Positions 24,648 to 33,487 of a stretch of DNA of 42,653 nt are shown here, piece after piece. The stretch comes from Lewinellaceae bacterium (GTDB taxonomy: Bacteria > Bacteroidota > Bacteroidia > Chitinophagales > Saprospiraceae): the NCBI GenBank assembly GCA_947476195.1, contig CANJPT010000029.1, forward strand, positions 1-42,653, written 5' to 3'. The stretch's first letter is position 1. Every line of letters begins with the position of its first letter. A program made the translations under genes and the position numbers. Below the pieces are notes generated by a model. It made no database searches. It worked only from the letters and a program-made list of their open reading frames with translations, and was not told the DNA's origin.

Positions 24648-24655
24648 CGAAGGTA
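24648..24655 (-). promoter_or_regulatory. -7 box for the Oar-like receptor
   Basis: TACCTTCG on the minus strand (one mismatch to TAnnTTTG), 42 nt before ATG 24605. No -33 TTTG at 19-23 nt. Confidence 0.4.
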
Positions 24656-24868
24656 CACTTGCAATGTTAATCCATGATTAAGTTTGGATGTTTTTAAGCC
24701 AAAGTACAGCAATACCTGGCAGTATAGTCTGAGAGTTTTATTTACTTTTGAGCCGCTTTTGATAAAAGCCTCCTTAACAACCAAAGACAATCAGGCAATT
24801 GGGTATCCTTTTAAGATTCAAAGGTCCTGAGTATTTAACGGCAACATCCAAAGTAAAAATTTTCAAAC

Positions 24869-26587
24869 ATGAAAAAATCTATCCTGGCACTTGCGCTTCT
24901 GTGCTGTATTTTATCTCCTGGACACGCCCAGGTCATTATTACCGAGATCATGTACAATCCGCCTGAGAGCGGCAATGATTCCTTGGAATACCTCGAATTG
25001 CATAATTTAAATAACTTACCGGCTGATATTTCCGGCTGGACCTTCTCGCTTGGGGTAGAACATACTTTCCCTGCCGGAACGGTCATTCCTCCAACAGGAT
25101 ATTTCGTCGTGGCAAAGAATGCCAATGCCTTTAAAACGGTATTTGGATTTACGCCAGCCGTTTGGACTGCCGGTGCGCTTAGCAACAATGGCGAAGCCGT
25201 AGAGATAAAAGATGGTGCTGGTACAATTCAAGACCATGTGGCCTATATGAATGCCGCTCCATGGCCTGTTGAGGCCGCGGGTACGGGCCCATCTATCGTG
25301 CTTTGTGATGATAATTCAGATAATAGCCTGCCGGGAAGTTGGCAGGCTGCTACTACTGCGACTGGTGTAATCGTCAATGGCAACGAAGTAAAAGGTAACC
25401 CTGGCGCAGCCTCTGGCTGTACCGGTGTGAACCAACTCACCGCTGTAAATGATATGGTGTTGGCTCCATCAGGCCAGACAGTACTGCTTAATGTTCAGGG
25501 AAATGATCTGATCATTAATGTACTTACATCGTTTATCATCCTAACACCTCCAACGCAAGGCATTGCAACGGTGAGCGGTAACAGTATCTCTTACCAATCC
25601 ACGACTGGTTACTGCGGACCGGATCAGTTCACTTACCAGGTCTGTGATGCGGTCAATTGCTCCGAGGCAACGGTAAATATTAATGTAAAATGTTACCCTT
25701 CACGTAGCATTGGCTTGATGACCAGCGAAAATGGAAATACTGGGGTTGCGGATTCTTTGAATACAAGTTGTGAATTGCAAGGCACCGTTTATGGGGTAAA
25801 TTTACGCCCACTCAACAACAATCAGCCTTCAGTCCTTTTCACGATCATTGACAACAATGGAGCGGGCATTGCGGTTTCTACCCTGGGTAGAACGTTTGGC
25901 TATACAGTAAATGAGAAGGATAAAGTAATTGTAAGGGGAACGATTGGTCAGGTGAATGGTCAGACAGAGATTCGCCCGGATACCATCATCAAGCTTTCGG
26001 CCAATAATGCACTGCTGAATCCGTCCATCGTAACCAATTTGTCAGAGGCTACAGAATCTAAATTGCTCAAATTTAACGCATTACATCTAGTAGACCTGGC
26101 AGAATGGACCACAGGCGTAGGCACGAGCGGCTTCAATGTACGCGCTGTTTCAGACAACAACCCGAATGACACTATCCTCATACGGATCGACCGGGATGTT
26201 GAAACCTTCAATGCTGCTCCGCCCCTTAGCCCATTTGATCTTACAGGTATTGGAGGGCAATTTGACGCGACCAATCCATATACTGCTGGCTATCAGGTGC
26301 TTCCACGGTATAATCCTGATATTGACTTTGGTGCAGCTACGCATGAGGCTGATTTTAGTGCTGAGGTAAAAGTGTCACCCAATCCTGCCAGTAGCTTGAT
26401 TACCATTGAGATGAGCACTAAATTTGATCGTATCAGGATCATTAATGCGAAGGGCCAGGAGCTTAAAACCTATAACCAGCCAGATAATCAGCAAAAAGTA
26501 GATGTTTCATTGTACAGACCTGGTGTCTATTTTGTCCGTTTTGAAAAAGAGGGCAAAACCTGGTCAACCCGTTTTGTAAAGCAATAA
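24869..26587 (+). CDS. Secreted lamin-tail-domain protein with T9SS sorting domain
   Basis: Exported protein of 572 residues. In order: signal peptide (1-20, ending GHA-QV); lamin tail domain (about 22-130) with IITEIMYNPPESGNDSLEYLEL; a bacterial Ig or cadherin-like domain (about 190-272) with YCGPDQFTYQVCDAVNCSEA; an OB-fold-like region (about 280-485) resembling those found beside lamin-tail domains in secreted nucleases; and a type IX secretion C-terminal sorting domain (about 500-572) with VKVSPNPASSLITIEM and GVYFVRFEKEG. No nuclease active site was seen, so a binding or adhesion role at the surface is more likely than catalysis. It stands alone, with a terminator after it. Confidence 0.85.
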   Translation: MKKSILALALLCCILSPGHAQVIITEIMYNPPESGNDSLEYLELHNLNNLPADISGWTFSLGVEHTFPAGTVIPPTGYFVVAKNANAFKTVFGFTPAVWTAGALSNNGEAVEIKDGAGTIQDHVAYMNAAPWPVEAAGTGPSIVLCDDNSDNSLPGSWQAATTATGVIVNGNEVKGNPGAASGCTGVNQLTAVNDMVLAPSGQTVLLNVQGNDLIINVLTSFIILTPPTQGIATVSGNSISYQSTTGYCGPDQFTYQVCDAVNCSEATVNINVKCYPSRSIGLMTSENGNTGVADSLNTSCELQGTVYGVNLRPLNNNQPSVLFTIIDNNGAGIAVSTLGRTFGYTVNEKDKVIVRGTIGQVNGQTEIRPDTIIKLSANNALLNPSIVTNLSEATESKLLKFNALHLVDLAEWTTGVGTSGFNVRAVSDNNPNDTILIRIDRDVETFNAAPPLSPFDLTGIGGQFDATNPYTAGYQVLPRYNPDIDFGAATHEADFSAEVKVSPNPASSLITIEMSTKFDRIRIINAKGQELKTYNQPDNQQKVDVSLYRPGVYFVRFEKEGKTWSTRFVKQ

Positions 26588-26639
26588 AAGCTGTCGGGCC
26601 AAAAGTTATTTCGCCCCAGTATATCTGACTTTCCTAATC

Positions 26640-26674
26640 TCGCCCTACGGTTTCCGAATCGTAGGGCGATTTTT
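26640..26674 (+). terminator. Intrinsic terminator after the lamin-tail gene
   Basis: Stem TCGCCCTACG / CGTAGGGCGA with a 10-nt loop, followed directly by TTTTTG. It lies between two converging genes; the opposite strand has no T-run as good, so it chiefly serves the plus-strand gene. Confidence 0.88.
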
Positions 26675-26726
26675 GTTCATACAAAGATCCAATTCCCGAA
26701 TTCATCCTTTTTTATGGATACATGAA

Positions 26727-29156
26727 TTAGAATGGATAACCAACTGCCAAATTCGGATTGAAATCCCTGAGCTGCATTTTTGAAAACAAGTTTCGTACCC
26801 AATAACTCCCACCATTGGCGTCCGTATATGGCCGGCGAAGTGGCAGTCCAAAATCTATGCGCAGCACAAAATAATCCAGATCCATACGCAGGCCTAACCC
26901 TGTGCCGATGGCTATATTTTTGTAAGAATCCCAGCGGAGTTCCGATCCGGGACGGTCCGGATCTTTTTTCAGGGTCCAGACATTGCCGCCGTCCATAAAT
27001 ACAGCTCCTTTAAGCCACAAAAAAAGAGGGAAGCGCAACTCTCCGCCAAACTCCAAACGGAAGTCAGCTGCCTGATAAAATGGCGGGGCTTTTAATGGAT
27101 CCGGGTTCTGGAGACTGTCACGAATCACATACCCTCCAGGCCCAATTTCTCTGATACGCCATGCTCGAAGGCTCGAAGGCCCACCTACAAAAAATTGCTT
27201 GACATAGGGTACTGATGTCGTGTTTCCAAATGACTTGGCCACACCAGCACCTAATCGCACAGCTCCCGTAATATTTTTAGTAAAGCTTCGGGTGTATACA
27301 GCTTCCTGGTCAAGTCGCAGAAATTGTGCAAAATCTAAATTTCCGACATGCCAAACAGTCCCTTCGTTTCCTTTTGTTGACGACCAGATATTGTTCGCAA
27401 CCAGTACTTCAAGGCCGCTCAATTCACTGTTGAAGCGATAGTTCCAATGTTCGCCAAAACGATTTGGGTGGGTCGCGGCAGAAAAATTAAAAGAGCGAAG
27501 GATAAACCCGGTAAATAATTGATCTGCAAAACTTCGTCTTAAATATTCTCCCGGCACCAGAAGCGAATCGAAAACGGGCCGCAAGACATCAATCCCAAAA
27601 TGATCCCAATTGTATTGGTGTTCGTGTTGCGTACGGACACGGTAGCCAAATGAAATATTTGAAAGTTGGTATGCATAAAAATCTGTGACCTTCAAGTAGT
27701 TATAATTCATAGAAAGCCTAGCTTCCCCATTGGCATGCATCTGTTCGTAGAATTTTTTGGAGAACAGGCGCACGTTTCCGATATGTATTTTGTTTGCAAC
27801 CCGCCAAAAATAGAGATAATCGAAAAAGCGTGGAATCGATAGCTCGTTTTGAAATTTGAACTCCTGCGAAAAAATAATTTTTGGGTTGGCAATGTCGAAC
27901 TCAATGTTGTAGCTCACACTACTCTGCAAATTTTCTGCACCGGAGAACACGTTTCGGTTTACCAGAAAAAATTCAGGTGAAAAACCCAAAAGTCCATTAC
28001 TGATTGCATTTCTGGAGTAATTGAAGCCCAGGTCACTGCCTGGCGAAAAGCGCTGATTGGGGGATACGCTGACCGTTACGTTAAGTTTATCGAACGCCGC
28101 ACTGTCCTGACTGGGACGAAGGGAAACAAAGCGATAGACCCCCAGGGCATTTAAATTGCGCAAGGTTTGGTCAAAATTTGACTGTTGGAAAAGCTCCCCT
28201 GGGTTGAGTAAGATCTTTTTGCGCAATAAGGAGGGCCTTATCCAAAGCTTGGCCTCTGCAGCTGCAAAATACACGCCACGGATGGTCGTATCTCGCCTCA
28301 CAGCCGAGAAATTTGGCACTACTCCAGATAACACCGCTACTTTTCCGATCGTATAGGTGCGATGCATCGTGCTGTCATTGAATGGAAGTACTTCAATGGT
28401 GATATTTGCTTTGATATTCGTGCTATCGCCTGCGAATTCGATATATTGTGGGATAAAGTAAGCATAGCCCCTGTTTTTTAACACTGAACTGATACGCAGT
28501 TTTTCGGCATCGAATGTATGGATATCAAGTGGAGTGCCGGACTTGATCAAGGATTCTCCGGCTGTTTCATGTAGAATCTGAAGGATCAGAGAGTCTCGGC
28601 TTGCAAACTGTACCTGATTAACGGTGTATCTTGGACCAAGGACAAGTTGATAGGTGGTTTTAGCCTTGTATTTTCCAATCAATTTAGTCTCAAAACTGGA
28701 CTCGGCACGGAAGTAGCCTTTTTGTCGCATTTGATTTTTAAAGTTCAGCGCTGTTCGACTTGCTAACAGGGAGTCATATACTACGGGTGACTCAGCAATG
28801 CGTTTGTTGATCCATTTAGCAAAACCAGAATTTCGATTGCGGTATTTATAGTACAGGCTGATACGTGGGTAGAAAAATCCCAGATTTTTTCGATTCGGTT
28901 TTTGGCGGTAAAACGGTTCTAATTCGGTAGAAAGGCTTGCTTTTGATGAAAAATTAATGCCTTTTTCGGATTTTATGTGCAATGAATGCTTCACTAAAAG
29001 TCGTTCGCTTTTCGCTGCATTGAGATGCTTGGTTACATTGCAAGCGGAAAGTGCAAGGCAGGTTAGCAGCATAAATTTCCCATTACCGAAAATCGTGACA
29101 CGATTTGCAGCAGTTGACCTCCCATCAGGGCTTATCTTATTTTGAAACAAAGGCAT
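26727..29156 (-). CDS. tamL: BamA/TamA-family outer-membrane lipoprotein (TamL-like)
   Basis: Outer-membrane assembly protein of the Omp85 superfamily, about 809 residues. A lipobox CLALSAC precedes the mature N-terminus CNVTKHLN, the combination that marks the Bacteroidota TamL variant. POTRA-like domains fill about 60-350, and the 16-strand barrel ends with the family features: FFVGGPSSLRAWRIREIGPGG (the conserved lid-loop region with RxW), then ELRFPL and FMDGGNVW, and a C-terminal aromatic strand ending in GYPF. In the family it is paired with TamB for export of outer-membrane components, but no tamB is next to it here. The start is not certain: ATG 29156 is chosen; ATG 29195 adds 13 residues, and a start at the internal Met just before the lipobox leaves too short a signal. 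Confidence 0.85.
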   Translation of the reverse strand: MPLFQNKISPDGRSTAANRVTIFGNGKFMLLTCLALSACNVTKHLNAAKSERLLVKHSLHIKSEKGINFSSKASLSTELEPFYRQKPNRKNLGFFYPRISLYYKYRNRNSGFAKWINKRIAESPVVYDSLLASRTALNFKNQMRQKGYFRAESSFETKLIGKYKAKTTYQLVLGPRYTVNQVQFASRDSLILQILHETAGESLIKSGTPLDIHTFDAEKLRISSVLKNRGYAYFIPQYIEFAGDSTNIKANITIEVLPFNDSTMHRTYTIGKVAVLSGVVPNFSAVRRDTTIRGVYFAAAEAKLWIRPSLLRKKILLNPGELFQQSNFDQTLRNLNALGVYRFVSLRPSQDSAAFDKLNVTVSVSPNQRFSPGSDLGFNYSRNAISNGLLGFSPEFFLVNRNVFSGAENLQSSVSYNIEFDIANPKIIFSQEFKFQNELSIPRFFDYLYFWRVANKIHIGNVRLFSKKFYEQMHANGEARLSMNYNYLKVTDFYAYQLSNISFGYRVRTQHEHQYNWDHFGIDVLRPVFDSLLVPGEYLRRSFADQLFTGFILRSFNFSAATHPNRFGEHWNYRFNSELSGLEVLVANNIWSSTKGNEGTVWHVGNLDFAQFLRLDQEAVYTRSFTKNITGAVRLGAGVAKSFGNTTSVPYVKQFFVGGPSSLRAWRIREIGPGGYVIRDSLQNPDPLKAPPFYQAADFRLEFGGELRFPLFLWLKGAVFMDGGNVWTLKKDPDRPGSELRWDSYKNIAIGTGLGLRMDLDYFVLRIDFGLPLRRPYTDANGGSYWVRNLFSKMQLRDFNPNLAVGYPF

Positions 29157-29363
29157 AATCGAGTAAACGCTTGGTCGAAGTTTTGGCTGCTGCAAAAGTC
29201 AGTAAAAAAATGCAGCAGTGCTTCAATGGTTATGGCTTGCTGGATGACTTTATTATTGAATAGCATAATTGCAGTCGCGAGGTAGTATTTTGCATTGGGA
29301 CAAGGTAATTATTTTGTGCTTGGGAAGTAGAACCCTTAAGCGCATTAATGCGAATCAATGAGT

Positions 29364-29371
29364 TACATTTG
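29364..29371 (+). promoter_or_regulatory. -7 box for the SpoU methylase gene
   Basis: TACATTTG matches TAnnTTTG exactly and lies 36 nt before ATG 29408. It sits inside the longer open frame that begins at 29348, which argues for the later start. Confidence 0.45.
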
Positions 29372-29407
29372 CTGTCCAAAATCTGCCTTACCAAAGGCCT
29401 GAATCAA

Positions 29408-30208
29408 ATGCCCTCAATCAACGAACTTAAGCACCTACGCTCGCTTAGCGTAAAAAAATACCGACAGCAGTACGGCCAATTCCTTGTTGAAGGGGATAAA
29501 ATGGTGTCGGAACTGCTCGGACAATCCCGGATTGAAGTGTTTTCTATTTATGCACTCGAACCCTGGATCGAAAAAAATGCCAGGTTTTTGCGTCAGCTTT
29601 ATGCTAAAATAAATGCAGTCACCATCGCCGAGCTTGCCAAAATATCAACCCTAACTACGCCCAATCAAGTACTGGCTGTTGCAGGCTTACCGGTCAGTCA
29701 GGATTTTTCATCCACAGATCCGTTGCAAGTTGGGGCGGGAAGTATTGCCGCTACCTGTGAACTTGCCTCGACAGACCTTTGTTTCTACCTCGATGGAATT
29801 CAAGATCCTGGAAATATGGGCAGCATCCTTCGGGTGGCCGATTGGTTTGGAATACCGGCAGTCTTTTGTTCGCCGAATTGTGTGGATGTTTTCAGTCCAA
29901 AGGTAGTTCAGGCAAGTATGGGGGCAATTTTTCGGGTCCAAAGTTGGGAGGTCGAATTGTCCAGGATCGTAGCAGCTTCCCCTCAAATTTCAATTATCGG
30001 AGCGGTATTAGAGGGGGAAAATATTTTTGAATCTAAATTACCGACGACCGGGTTGCTGGTTATTGGAAATGAGGGCCATGGGATATCCATTCAGGTTGAA
30101 AAAATGCTTACCCATCGCATTACCATTGCACGGCATCCTAAAGGAGGGGCAGAGTCGTTGAATGCAGCGGTTGCGGCAGGGATCATGGCTGCGGTGTTTC
30201 GTCGATGA
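29408..30208 (+). CDS. SpoU/TrmH-family RNA 2'-O-methyltransferase
   Basis: SPOUT-class methyltransferase that acts on rRNA or tRNA ribose; 266 residues from ATG 29408. An N-terminal substrate-binding domain begins INELKHLRSLSVKKYRQQYG and GQFLVEGDKM. The catalytic domain has the three SpoU motifs: FYLDGIQDPGNMGSILRVADW (motif 1 with the conserved Asn and Arg), LVIGNEGHGIS (motif 2) and GAESLNAAVAAGIMA (motif 3). The target nucleotide is not predictable. A longer start at 29348 adds 20 residues with no family similarity. Confidence 0.92.
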   Translation: MPSINELKHLRSLSVKKYRQQYGQFLVEGDKMVSELLGQSRIEVFSIYALEPWIEKNARFLRQLYAKINAVTIAELAKISTLTTPNQVLAVAGLPVSQDFSSTDPLQVGAGSIAATCELASTDLCFYLDGIQDPGNMGSILRVADWFGIPAVFCSPNCVDVFSPKVVQASMGAIFRVQSWEVELSRIVAASPQISIIGAVLEGENIFESKLPTTGLLVIGNEGHGISIQVEKMLTHRITIARHPKGGAESLNAAVAAGIMAAVFRR

Positions 30209-30278
30209 TTTCAGACAACATAATGTGCCATTCTCCCTTATACATCCTTTAATCACCTGGATAGACCATCATTCTATT

Positions 30279-30286
30279 TACTTTCG
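30279..30286 (+). promoter_or_regulatory. -7 box for the lemA operon
   Basis: TACTTTCG, one mismatch to TAnnTTTG, 47 nt before the lemA ATG. No clear -33 box at normal spacing. Confidence 0.35.
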
Positions 30287-30333
30287 CGCACTCAATTTTT
30301 AAAACAATACATTCAAACTCAAATTTTGAAACT

Positions 30334-30939
30334 ATGACTGACATCCGCAAATACCTCCCCATTATTCTGCTTGGCTTGGTAGCCGTTCTTGGAATGAGTA
30401 TGTGCAGCACATACAATAATCTCGGCCCAATGGAGGAAGGGGTAAAATCCAAGTGGTCGGAAGTTGAAAACCAATATCAGCGTCGTATGGACCTTATTGA
30501 CCAGGTGGTGGCAACGGTAAAAGCAGGCGCTAACTACGAAAAAACAACCCTGGAAGCCGTAGTACAGGCACGTGCATCTGCCACACAAGTAAAAATAGAT
30601 GCGAATAACCTTACCCCGGATGCGATTAAAAATTTTGAACAAAGCCAGAATGCACTCTACAGCACCATGAAAAGCCTTTTGATGGTTTCGGAGGCATATC
30701 CCAATCTCAAAGCAAATCAGGGCTTTTTGGACCTGCAAACGCAGATTGAAGGCACTGAAAACCGGATCGCATTGGCTCGACGCAACTTTAATGATCAAGT
30801 AAATGGCTTCAATGCATACATCCGGCGCTTCCCTACCAACTTATTGGCAGGTGTGTTTGGTTTTACACCAAAAGGGTATTTCCAATCTTCTGGGGGGGCG
30901 GAGAAAGCGCCAGATTTGAATCAAAAATTTGGTCAGTAG
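30334..30939 (+). CDS. lemA: LemA family protein
   Basis: Membrane-anchored coiled-coil protein of 201 residues. A single hydrophobic segment (about 8-24, ending in Cys-Ser) is followed by the LemA signature STYNNLGPMEEGVKSKWSEVENQYQRRMDLI and long amphipathic helices, then the conserved AYPNLKANQGFLDLQTQIEGTENRI and RRFPTNLLAGVFGF. Function is unknown; the family is repeatedly found next to TPM-domain genes, as here. It is the first of three overlapping or closely spaced plus-strand genes. Confidence 0.95.
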   Translation: MTDIRKYLPIILLGLVAVLGMSMCSTYNNLGPMEEGVKSKWSEVENQYQRRMDLIDQVVATVKAGANYEKTTLEAVVQARASATQVKIDANNLTPDAIKNFEQSQNALYSTMKSLLMVSEAYPNLKANQGFLDLQTQIEGTENRIALARRNFNDQVNGFNAYIRRFPTNLLAGVFGFTPKGYFQSSGGAEKAPDLNQKFGQ

Positions 30940-30959
30940 TCTAAAAAAGCCATTGCCTG

Positions 30960-31388
30960 ATGTTATTTTCAAAAGAAGAAGAAACACGGATTGTCTCTTC
31001 GATACAACTCGGAGAGCGGGGTACAAGCGGGGAGATCCGTCTGTATGTTGAAGATTTCTGTTTGCGTGACTCCCCGGTGGAGCGTGCGCAAGAGGTATTT
31101 CAACTTTTTGGCATGTTCAACACCAAATCACGCAATGCAGTGTTGATTTATCTTGCAGAAAAAAGTCACCATTTTGCCATTTGGGGAGACTCTGGTATAC
31201 ATGAACAGGTAGGCCTTCAGTTTTGGGAAGCCGAAAAAAAACTTTTACAGACCCATTTCATGCAAGACGACGCAGCGGAGGGCCTTTGTAAAGCGATTGG
31301 CCTGATTGGTGCACGTTTACGTGAATTCTTCCCAGCAGATGAAAATTACGACGATAATGAACTTTCTAACGAGATTATTTATGGTTAA
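30960..31388 (+). CDS. TPM domain protein, soluble
   Basis: Protein of 142 residues made up of one TPM domain without signal peptide or membrane segment. It starts with FSKEEETRIVSSIQLGERGTSGEIRLYVED, the usual opening of the cytosolic member of lemA operons, and has NAVLIYLAEKSHHFAIWGDSGI and the helical end. Three TPM proteins have been given phosphatase or assembly roles in other organisms (for example in photosystem repair); no activity can be asserted here. It follows lemA by 20 nt and its 3' end overlaps the next gene by 8 nt. Confidence 0.88.
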   Translation: MLFSKEEETRIVSSIQLGERGTSGEIRLYVEDFCLRDSPVERAQEVFQLFGMFNTKSRNAVLIYLAEKSHHFAIWGDSGIHEQVGLQFWEAEKKLLQTHFMQDDAAEGLCKAIGLIGARLREFFPADENYDDNELSNEIIYG

Positions 31389-32235
31389 TGGCATGCGGCA
31401 CCCGATTGTCGATAAAGCGTTGATGGTGAATCCCGTATGGCATTTGCTGTCCGCACGATTGTTGCTGCCTTTGATGCTGCTCTTGCCCGTTTGGGGAACT
31501 GCTCAGACAGACATTGACCTGTTTCCAAAAAAACCTGAGCCGGCTGTTTATGTGCATGATTACGCTGGCTTCCTTCAGCCATTTCAAAAAAATGCACTAG
31601 AAGAAAAATTAAGGTCCTATTGGGACAGCACTTCTACGCAGATAGTGGTGATGATACGTCCCAATATTGGTGATTATGACAAAGCCACTTATGCTTTTGA
31701 ACTGGGTAATCGATGGGGCATCGGACGCAAAGACAAAAATAATGGTGTTTTGGTACTGATTAAAAGTGAAGCGCCTGATAGGGGCATCTTCATCGCAACA
31801 GGTTACGGTACAGAGGGGGCCTTGCCTGATATCACTGCCGGGCGTATCATTCGCAATACGATGGGGCCTTATTTCCGACAGCAACAGTATTACGATGGAA
31901 TTAATGCCGGCTTAGATGATATAATAACGGCCTTGGAAGGGGAATTTCAAAAGGATGGTACCCCTCAAACAGGTAGTGGGGCCTCTATTTTAGTTATTCT
32001 ATTCATTGCCCTGATGTTTTTCCTCGTCGTAGGAAGTATTGTTTACAAACTTCGAAATGTTGGCAACATGATCACGAAGAATGGCAGGGGCAATAGTTTT
32101 GGCGGTGGCGGTTGGATGGGTGGTGGCTGGATGGGTGGCGGCGGTAGCGGTGGTTTTGGCGGTGGCTCAGGTAGCGACGGTGGTAGCTTTGGCGGTGGAT
32201 CATTTGGTGGTGGCGGAGCCGGAGGGGACTGGTGA
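31381..32235 (+). CDS. YgcG-like TPM domain protein with Gly-rich tail
   Basis: Exported, membrane-anchored TPM protein of 284 residues from ATG 31381. A signal peptide (LLLPLMLLLPVWGTAQ) precedes the TPM domain (about 55-180: VYVHDYAGFLQPFQKNALEE, RWGIGRKDKNNGVLVLI, YGTEGALPDITAGRII). A transmembrane helix (about 203-223) is followed by a cytoplasmic or periplasmic tail of about 50 residues made of GGG-rich repeats with WMGGG and SFGGG units. The ATG overlaps the previous gene by 8 nt, which supports it over an in-frame start at 31306 deep in that gene. Confidence 0.9.
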   Translation: MVNGMRHPIVDKALMVNPVWHLLSARLLLPLMLLLPVWGTAQTDIDLFPKKPEPAVYVHDYAGFLQPFQKNALEEKLRSYWDSTSTQIVVMIRPNIGDYDKATYAFELGNRWGIGRKDKNNGVLVLIKSEAPDRGIFIATGYGTEGALPDITAGRIIRNTMGPYFRQQQYYDGINAGLDDIITALEGEFQKDGTPQTGSGASILVILFIALMFFLVVGSIVYKLRNVGNMITKNGRGNSFGGGGWMGGGWMGGGGSGGFGGGSGSDGGSFGGGSFGGGGAGGDW

Positions 32236-32271
32236 TATAGCGGCCTGTTAGCTCAGGTACATGAGCATTCG

Positions 32272-32553
32272 CTATATTATTTCCTCAAAAAACTCCCCGA
32301 CTTGTATCGGGAAAGCCCGTGCCATAGATTCCAACCTGGTACTATGCATGACCCTAAAACCATGCAGTATCTGCTCAATCATAGGTCCGTCCACAATTTG
32401 TTGCACTCCTTCGACCGTAGAAAAGCGCTCATCGTCGCCCAATTTAAAGGTCTGTTCGTATAAGGAAGTCTCGAACTTTACAGAGGTTCGGCCTTCGTTT
32501 TTAAAGACGGATATTTTTAAGCCAGGATGTTCGATGTTGCCAATAATGCGCAT
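32272..32553 (-). CDS. Small conserved-looking protein of unknown function
   Basis: Protein of 93 residues without signal peptide, membrane helix or recognised domain. The sequence is balanced and soluble (two short beta-rich segments KISVFKNEGRTSVKFE and QTFKLGDDERFSTVE, then helices), like a compact alpha/beta fold. It lies 20 nt downstream of the DUF4261 gene in the same direction, so the two probably share a transcript. It reads as a real gene because both strands around it are otherwise open only for shadows. Confidence 0.65.
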   Translation of the reverse strand: MRIIGNIEHPGLKISVFKNEGRTSVKFETSLYEQTFKLGDDERFSTVEGVQQIVDGPMIEQILHGFRVMHSTRLESMARAFPIQVGEFFEEII

Positions 32554-32573
32554 AAAATTTGTGTTTTTTGGGT

Positions 32574-33404
32574 TTAATAATCCAATCTCAATACTTTTTT
32601 ATCCTCCAGGTAGGAGCTCTGAACCAGGTGTACAACTGACTTTGCACCCTCTTCAGTTGACAGGGTTTGTCCATCTGCCAGGCTTGTATTGTATTTGATG
32701 ACCGCCATAGCAGCATCATAGAGCGTGGCATGCACTTCACTTTCGCTATGTAAGGAGTTTGCGATCTCCATTTCCACCAAACCAAACTCTGGCAGACCAA
32801 AGGTAAAACCGTTGCCTGCGCCCGGCCTTCCAAAATATACCCAGCAGTAAAGCGGAATACTTTGATTTTGAACCATATTTCGTGCAGCAGCAAGGTAATA
32901 ACCGCTTGAAAGAACCAGGTACTGTGCGTCCATGAATAACCCGGGTGAGTTGGTAGTCTCGAGTGCGGCGGCAGCAGTTTGAGTAAAAATTTTGTGTAAG
33001 TCCAGACTGCGGTTGGATGGGCCAATGACCGAGATGACGAGTTGGGCCTGATGCTTTGAAGTTTCTTCTGAGGCCGTTTTCCAGAGCCAGGAAAGACGAG
33101 CGGCAGCTCCAAGTTCATCCGGCGCTGCAGGATATTCAAGGTAGGCCAACATAACAGTTGTGCCTCCATTTATGTTGAATACCAGAGTCTTATCAGAAAT
33201 ATTTATGGAGTCAGCTTTTAACTTCCAGGTTGTTTTCAAGGCCGTGAGCAACACTTTATAGTCAGGTGCAGTCTTTTCATTCAATAATACGGTGCCACTA
33301 ACCACCAATTGTGCGGAGGGTTTTTGGGCAAAAACGGGTGCCTGACAAACCATAAAGATCAGGCTGAACAAGGTGGATGAAATTTTGAAGAAACCTTTGG
33401 ACAT
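32574..33404 (-). CDS. DUF4261 domain secreted protein
   Basis: Exported protein of 276 residues with a signal peptide ending VCQAPVFA-QK. The body follows the DUF4261 pattern: TLVFNINGGTTVMLAYLEYPAAP, an SxxH-type stretch KTASEETSKHQAQLVISVIG, a middle PLYCWVYFGRPGAGNGFTFGL, and the end LADGQTLSTEEGAK with a final beta strand. The molecular function of DUF4261 is unknown. Homologues are usually cytosolic, so the signal peptide here is unusual. Transcribed with the 93-residue gene downstream. Confidence 0.75.
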   Translation of the reverse strand: MSKGFFKISSTLFSLIFMVCQAPVFAQKPSAQLVVSGTVLLNEKTAPDYKVLLTALKTTWKLKADSINISDKTLVFNINGGTTVMLAYLEYPAAPDELGAAARLSWLWKTASEETSKHQAQLVISVIGPSNRSLDLHKIFTQTAAAALETTNSPGLFMDAQYLVLSSGYYLAAARNMVQNQSIPLYCWVYFGRPGAGNGFTFGLPEFGLVEMEIANSLHSESEVHATLYDAAMAVIKYNTSLADGQTLSTEEGAKSVVHLVQSSYLEDKKVLRLDY

Positions 33405-33487
33405 GAATGTAGAAGCATAGTGAAAAAGAGCTCAAAGAACGGAAGTCTTTGCCTAATATTGGGTCAATCTAAACATATCCTTTTAAA

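Noticed and set aside
24743-24750. -7 box TACTTTTG upstream of the lamin-tail gene
   Set aside because: It matches the consensus but lies about 120 nt before the ATG with no -33 box; not supported well enough to annotate.
30319-30798. Minus-strand 159-codon frame
   Set aside because: Antisense to lemA, which has a clear family signature over its full length.
32095-32235. GGTGG-rich tandem DNA repeat
   Set aside because: It is the coding sequence of the glycine-rich C-terminal tail of the YgcG-like protein, in frame to the stop.
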